From: Erysipelotrichaceae bacterium
GTDB taxonomy: Bacteria > Bacillota_I > Bacilli_A > Erysipelotrichales > Erysipelotrichaceae
Direction: 5' to 3'
DNA: 8,722 nt
Assembly: GCA_003510215.1 (NCBI GenBank)
Contig: DOKQ01000178.1
Coordinates: 1-8,722, forward strand
The translations under genes and the position numbers were made by a program. The notes under the pieces were generated by a model that saw nothing but the letters and a program-made list of their open reading frames with translations, ran no database searches and was not told the origin of the DNA. Positions 5,610 to 8,722 of the stretch are shown in pieces (positions within the stretch are counted from its first letter, which is position 1; each line of letters begins with the position of its first letter).

Positions 5610-6374
5610 ATGATTCAATTTGAAAATGTCGTTAAGACTTACCCAAATGGAGTTCAGGCGCTTAAAGGCGTCAGTTTGACCATCGAACAAGGGGAGTTTA
5701 TCGCGATTATCGGACTTTCCGGAGCAGGAAAGTCTACGCTTTTGCGCAGTATCAACCAGATGCATAGCATTACGGATGGTACACTTATGGTCAATGGTGT
5801 CAATGTATCTTCACTGAAGGGTAAGGCATTGCGCCGTTTTCGTCGGGATATCGGAATGGTATTCCAGTCATTCAACCTAGTTAAACGAACAACGGTCATT
5901 AAGAATGTTCTGGCAGCACGTGTCGCGGATATGCCACTTTGGAAAAGTCTTTTAGGACTTTATGCTAAAGAGGACAAGCTGATTGCGTTGGAAGCGTTGG
6001 ATCAGGTAGGTATTCTGGAGAAAGCCTATACACGTGCCGATCAGCTTTCCGGTGGTCAGCAGCAGCGTGTAGCTTTAGCTCGCACTGTGGCGCAACAGCC
6101 AAAAATTATTCTGGCTGATGAACCTGTGGCATCGCTTGATCCGGTCACATCTCAACAGGTGATGAGTGACTTTGTAAAAATTAATCAGGATTTGAATATC
6201 ACGGTTGTGGCTAATATGCACCACGTAGACATTGCATTAAAATATGCGCGTCGTGTGATTGGAATAAAAGAGGGTTTAATTGTTTATGATGGTCCTTCCA
6301 CTGAAGTGACCAACGATATTTTAAAAGCGGTCTATGGACGTGAACTAAGTGATGATGAATTGATGGGTGCGTAG
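5610..6374 (+). CDS. phnC: PhnC-type ABC transporter ATPase
   Basis: This 254-residue cytoplasmic ATPase powers the PhnD-fed importer. Motifs in order are Walker A GLSGAGKST (35-43), Q-loop Q86 within MVFQSFNLVKR, signature LSGGQ (146-150), Walker B ILADEP (167-172), D-loop SLD (175-177) and switch H204 in NMHHVD. The MVFQSFNLVKR and NMHHVDIALKYARRVIGI segments are characteristic of the PhnC branch rather than of polar amino-acid ATPases. I placed the start at the ATG at 5610, preceded by TAGGAGGA (5597-5604) at 5 bases. The frame stays open 18 codons further upstream, but that extension is read through the terminator hairpin and has no ribosome binding site. The stop lies 1 base before the next ATG. 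Confidence 0.95.
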   Translation: MIQFENVVKTYPNGVQALKGVSLTIEQGEFIAIIGLSGAGKSTLLRSINQMHSITDGTLMVNGVNVSSLKGKALRRFRRDIGMVFQSFNLVKRTTVIKNVLAARVADMPLWKSLLGLYAKEDKLIALEALDQVGILEKAYTRADQLSGGQQQRVALARTVAQQPKIILADEPVASLDPVTSQQVMSDFVKINQDLNITVVANMHHVDIALKYARRVIGIKEGLIVYDGPSTEVTNDILKAVYGRELSDDELMGA

Positions 6375-6375
6375 T

Positions 6376-7197
6376 ATGGAAAAGATCAAAAAATTCTTTC
6401 TCCCTCGACCAATCATCTTATCCAGTGGAAAAATTGTTCAACCTAAGTTAAGTCCTATGGTATACATTCTGCCTATTTTAGGGATTGCGATTTACTATAG
6501 TGCCCAACTTACACGATTCAAGTTTTCAACCCTGATTAACCGTGGTTCACAGTTTTTTGTCATTGTCGGACGCATGATTCCACCGAATCCTGCGTATTTT
6601 GAGCGTGCCTGGATGCCGCTTCTTATTACGATTCTGATGTCAGTGTTTGGAACTATTATCGGCTCGGCTTTCTCGTTGCCTGCAGCCTATGTGTCCAGTG
6701 AAAATATGGTCAAAAACAAATACGCTAAACTGGCTTTCCGTGCCATTTTCAGTATTTTGAGAACCATTCCGCTGCTGATTCTGGCGATTATCTTTAGAAA
6801 CATCTTTGGATTGGGAGCTTTTGCGGGAACGATGGCAGTCGGTGTGTTTACATTTACCATTATGACGAAGATGTTCTATGAACTGATTGATACTGCAGAT
6901 ATGGGTCCGTTTGAAGCGATTGAGTCTTCAGGTGCCAGCCGAGTTCAGGCGTTTTGGTCAGGGATTATGCCTCAATTATGGGGACAGTATATTGCGCTGA
7001 TTTTGTATAACTTTGAAATGAATATTCGTAATGCCGCCATTCTTGGATATGTGGGTGCGGGCGGTATTGGTATTTTGCTTAACGAACGTCTGGCATGGCG
7101 TGCCTATGCGGATGTTGGAATTATCCTGATTGCGCTGATGGTCACGGTCTATCTGATTGAATCGTTGAGCCGTCACATCAGAAAGAGGTTGTTATAA
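6376..7197 (+). CDS. phnE: PhnE-type permease, first copy
   Basis: This 273-residue integral membrane protein forms half of the importer channel, paired most likely with the second PhnE. A basic N-terminal tail (1-25) is followed by a membrane segment at about 28-46, an external loop of roughly 30 residues, and about five further hydrophobic segments (around 80-106, 120-144, 147-168, 205-236 and 246-263). The ABC coupling motif EAIESSGA...GIMP spans 180-199 and would contact PhnC. GYVGAGGIG near 230 is another family landmark. I prefer the ATG at 6376 with GGGTG 6 bases upstream; a GTG at 6367 inside the phnC end is in frame but has no better site. Its stop overlaps the next ATG by one base (TAATG), which suggests coupled translation. 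Confidence 0.92.
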   Translation: MEKIKKFFLPRPIILSSGKIVQPKLSPMVYILPILGIAIYYSAQLTRFKFSTLINRGSQFFVIVGRMIPPNPAYFERAWMPLLITILMSVFGTIIGSAFSLPAAYVSSENMVKNKYAKLAFRAIFSILRTIPLLILAIIFRNIFGLGAFAGTMAVGVFTFTIMTKMFYELIDTADMGPFEAIESSGASRVQAFWSGIMPQLWGQYIALILYNFEMNIRNAAILGYVGAGGIGILLNERLAWRAYADVGIILIALMVTVYLIESLSRHIRKRLL

Positions 7198-8021
7198 TGA
7201 CTACACGTAAACTGACAGTGCAAGAGCAGCTGGCGAAATGGCCATCCCACATGGTTTTAAAAGTTGGTGCTGTTGCTGGATTAATCATTCTACTTGCGTT
7301 ATCTTATTATTACATTCCTTATCCAGGGCTTACGGATACAGGGATTCGTATTGCCCGGAACATTTTATTCAGTATTTTTAACCCAAGTTTGGATTTACTT
7401 CTTGATTTTTCCACAAAGAATGGTGTTGTCTATCTTTTGTTTGAAACGGCAGCGATTGCGTTTCTTGGAACATTGATTGGTACTTTGGTATCGATACCAC
7501 TTGCTTTTTTATCTTCAAGAAACATTATGCCAAACTGGTTTACCAATCTTGGGATTGCTTTGATTACGATTATTCGAACATTTCCAACGGTGGTATATGG
7601 TCTTATGTTTATTCGTGTGGCAGGTCCTGGACCTTTCACCGGAGTATTGACATTGGCTATTGCGAGTATTGGGATGGTTTCTAAGCTCTTTATTGAAACG
7701 ATTGAAGATCTTGATCCGGGTATTATTGAAGCATTGGATGCTTCCGGATGTAACACGATTCAGAAGATTCAGTATGGAATTATTCCGCAGTTGCTTGGTA
7801 ACTTTACCTCAACCGCAATTTACCGTTTTGAAATCAATGTCAAGTATGCCACAATCCTTGGGATGGTGGGTGCCGGTGGTATTGGTGCTCCGTTGATTTT
7901 TGCGATTTCGGCTTATCGTTGGAAAGATGTTGGGGCATTGCTTATCGGTTTAATTATCTTCGTATTGGTGATAGAATTAATATCATCGAAGATTCGTAAG
8001 AAATTAGCGACAGGAGAGTAA
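7197..8021 (+). CDS. phnE: PhnE-type permease, second copy
   Basis: This 274-residue membrane protein is clearly related to the preceding permease but not identical to it, so the importer is probably a PhnE1-PhnE2 heterodimer. The first membrane segment lies at about 20-41, followed by an external loop (42-75) and a core of hydrophobic segments at about 76-105, 115-142, 146-168, 203-232 and 240-262. The coupling motif EALDASG...GIIP (178-197) and GMVGAGGIGAPL are present. The SIPLAFLSSRN and IRTFPTVVYGL segments are more PhnE-like than in the first copy. AAAGAGG (7182-7188), inside the upstream gene, is the ribosome binding site. The tail is basic (KIRKKLATGE), which should face the cytoplasm. 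Confidence 0.93.
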   Translation: MTTRKLTVQEQLAKWPSHMVLKVGAVAGLIILLALSYYYIPYPGLTDTGIRIARNILFSIFNPSLDLLLDFSTKNGVVYLLFETAAIAFLGTLIGTLVSIPLAFLSSRNIMPNWFTNLGIALITIIRTFPTVVYGLMFIRVAGPGPFTGVLTLAIASIGMVSKLFIETIEDLDPGIIEALDASGCNTIQKIQYGIIPQLLGNFTSTAIYRFEINVKYATILGMVGAGGIGAPLIFAISAYRWKDVGALLIGLIIFVLVIELISSKIRKKLATGE

Positions 8022-8024
8022 ATT

Positions 8025-8420
8025 ATGGGACAAAAGGTACAAGCAGAAGTTGTTTTTGGAAATAAGTTTGAGGGTGAACTATTACTGAAGGAAGGTAGCA
8101 TTTCTATTGGGATGAAACCTCATCAGACATCACCATATCGTTTACTTCAAGGAGCTTTAGTGAGTTGCTTTCATTCAACTTTCATGGATGTCATGGAGAA
8201 AAAGAGAAAAACTTTTGAAGGCGTCAGTTATGTCACGGAAGGTGAAAAACGCGACGAAGTTCCTGCTACCTTGAAAACATTACATATGAACATTGTGGTC
8301 AAGGGAGCCAGCGATGAAAAAGCTGTGATGAAGAGTTTCGAAATGGCCGCAAAATATTGTTCGGTCTTTCAAACCATTTCACACGTGGCTGAAATCACAT
8401 ACAACGTTACATTTGAGTAA
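8025..8420 (+). CDS. OsmC-family protein
   Basis: This 131-residue cytoplasmic protein is of the OsmC/Ohr type, which reduces organic hydroperoxides with two cysteines, or in other branches has unknown function. The family layout is present: an N-terminal beta meander, R39 in SPYRLLQGALVSC, the first cysteine C48 at the start of the central helix, E72 in a likely Glu position, and the second cysteine C112 in AAKYCSV, before the closing strand ITYNVTF. All residues expected for thiol-based peroxidase chemistry therefore seem to be present. It follows phnE2 by 3 bases with AGGAGAG overlapping the upstream end, so it is the last gene of the transporter operon and not an independently controlled stress gene. 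It looks more like the general YhfA/OsmC branch than Ohr. Its link to phosphonate-type uptake is unexplained. Confidence 0.88.
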   Translation: MGQKVQAEVVFGNKFEGELLLKEGSISIGMKPHQTSPYRLLQGALVSCFHSTFMDVMEKKRKTFEGVSYVTEGEKRDEVPATLKTLHMNIVVKGASDEKAVMKSFEMAAKYCSVFQTISHVAEITYNVTFE

Positions 8421-8423
8421 AAG

Positions 8424-8459
8424 AAACACCTCTGGAAATCTGGAGGTGTTTTCATTTTT
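8424..8459 (+). terminator. Terminator at the end of the phn-osmC operon
   Basis: A perfect 9-bp stem, AAACACCTC (8424-8432) with GAGGTGTTT (8443-8451), encloses a 10-base loop and is followed by TTTTCATTTTT. It starts 4 bases after the osmC-like stop, so it ends the operon and separates it from the potassium-uptake gene. Confidence 0.88.
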
Positions 8460-8489
8460 GATTTTTTAGTGTAAAATGTTTCTAGGCTA

Positions 8490-8517
8490 TTGATTTTTAC
8501 TAAAAGTGGCGTATCAT
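8490..8517 (+). promoter_or_regulatory. Probable ktrB promoter
   Basis: TTGATT (8490-8495) and TATCAT (8512-8517) are 16 bases apart, giving a start near 8524 and a leader of about 23 bases. A weaker alternative uses TAAAAT at 8472-8477 with TTTTCA at 8449-8454. No cyclic-di-AMP riboswitch would fit, because the gap between the terminator and the gene is under 90 bases. Confidence 0.45.
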
Positions 8518-8546
8518 AAGGGATGTTCACTTACAAGGGAGAAACC

Positions 8547-8722
8547 ATGGTAACACGTGTAATCGTTTCAAAAAAGCATATTCATTTGCGTCCGGCACAA
8601 CAGATTGCACTTAGCTTTATCGCGGTCATTCTGATTGGAACACTTTTTTTATCTTTACCTATCAGCCAAACTACTACATCGACTGCGACGCTACTTGACC
8701 ATTTTTTTATTGCAACTTCAGC
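8547..8722 (+). CDS. ktrB: KtrB/TrkH-family potassium transporter, 5' part only
   Basis: Only the first 58 codons are inside the window; the gene continues past the right edge. The translated start has a short basic tail, then RPAQQIALSFIAVILIGTLF and SLPIS (36-40), a hydrophilic turn, and LLDHFFIATS (49-58). This is the hallmark opening of KtrB/TrkH potassium channels: first membrane helix, the LPIS exit, then the pore helix DALFTATSA, just before the first selectivity filter. KtrB forms a membrane dimer that needs a cytoplasmic KtrA ring; a ktrA gene would be expected nearby but is not in view. AAGGGAG (8535-8541) lies 5 bases before the ATG. It has its own promoter and is not part of the phn operon. 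KtrB is preferred to TrkH because of the short N-terminus. Confidence 0.85.
   Translation, partial: MVTRVIVSKKHIHLRPAQQIALSFIAVILIGTLFLSLPISQTTTSTATLLDHFFIATS

Noticed and set aside
6367..6375. A GTG start for the first PhnE inside the end of phnC.
   Set aside because: The ATG three codons later has GGGTG at suitable spacing and gives the simpler start; the difference is only three residues and I cannot exclude the GTG fully.
1..8722. Mobile elements, CRISPR arrays, tRNA or rRNA genes, attachment sites.
   Set aside because: I saw no transposase motifs, no regularly spaced repeats, no tRNA-like cloverleaf or rRNA sequence, and gene spacing is that of ordinary chromosome.

Overview
The window looks like chromosomal DNA from a low-GC Gram-positive bacterium (Bacillota, or a related lineage near the Mollicutes). 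The reasons are strong AGGAGG-type ribosome binding sites before most genes, sigma-A-like promoters, rho-independent terminators, a lipoprotein-type solute-binding protein, a PhnD-C-E-E transporter layout and a KtrB-type potassium channel gene. All eight complete genes end in TAA or TAG and none in TGA. Every gene reads through in the standard code. I cannot name the genus; a class such as Erysipelotrichia is only a guess.

Left half (1-4440) is a minus-strand series read leftwards: a CpdB-like metallophosphoesterase/5'-nucleotidase (2854-4380), an uncharacterised FAD-dependent dehydrogenase of the COG2509 type (1412-2794), and purA, adenylosuccinate synthetase (10-1293). Each has its own recognisable promoter. 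A terminator-like GAAA hairpin lies inside the purA leader, so purA transcripts must read through it. The PurA protein belongs to a divergent subfamily with changes at residues that are conserved in the E. coli-type enzyme.

A compact divergent promoter region (4381-4526) separates this from a plus-strand operon: phnD (lipoprotein binding protein), an internal terminator, phnC (ATPase), two different phnE permeases and an OsmC-family peroxidase-like gene, closed by a terminator at 8424-8459. The genes from phnC to osmC are packed with 1 to 3 bases of gap or a 1-base overlap, so they are probably co-transcribed. The internal hairpin after phnD would give more binding protein than membrane components. 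After a new promoter, the 5' end of a ktrB-like potassium uptake gene runs off the right edge.

How the genes may work together: PhnD captures a phosphonate, phosphite, phosphate or phosphoester outside the membrane and PhnC-PhnE-PhnE imports it. No C-P lyase, phosphonatase or phosphite dehydrogenase is present in the window. The divergently transcribed phosphoesterase has no signal peptide and so would act in the cytoplasm, which makes a phosphoester or nucleotide-salvage role a reasonable alternative to true phosphonate use. No RNA genes, mobile elements, CRISPR arrays or origins are visible, and no gene-free stretch exceeds about 150 bases.
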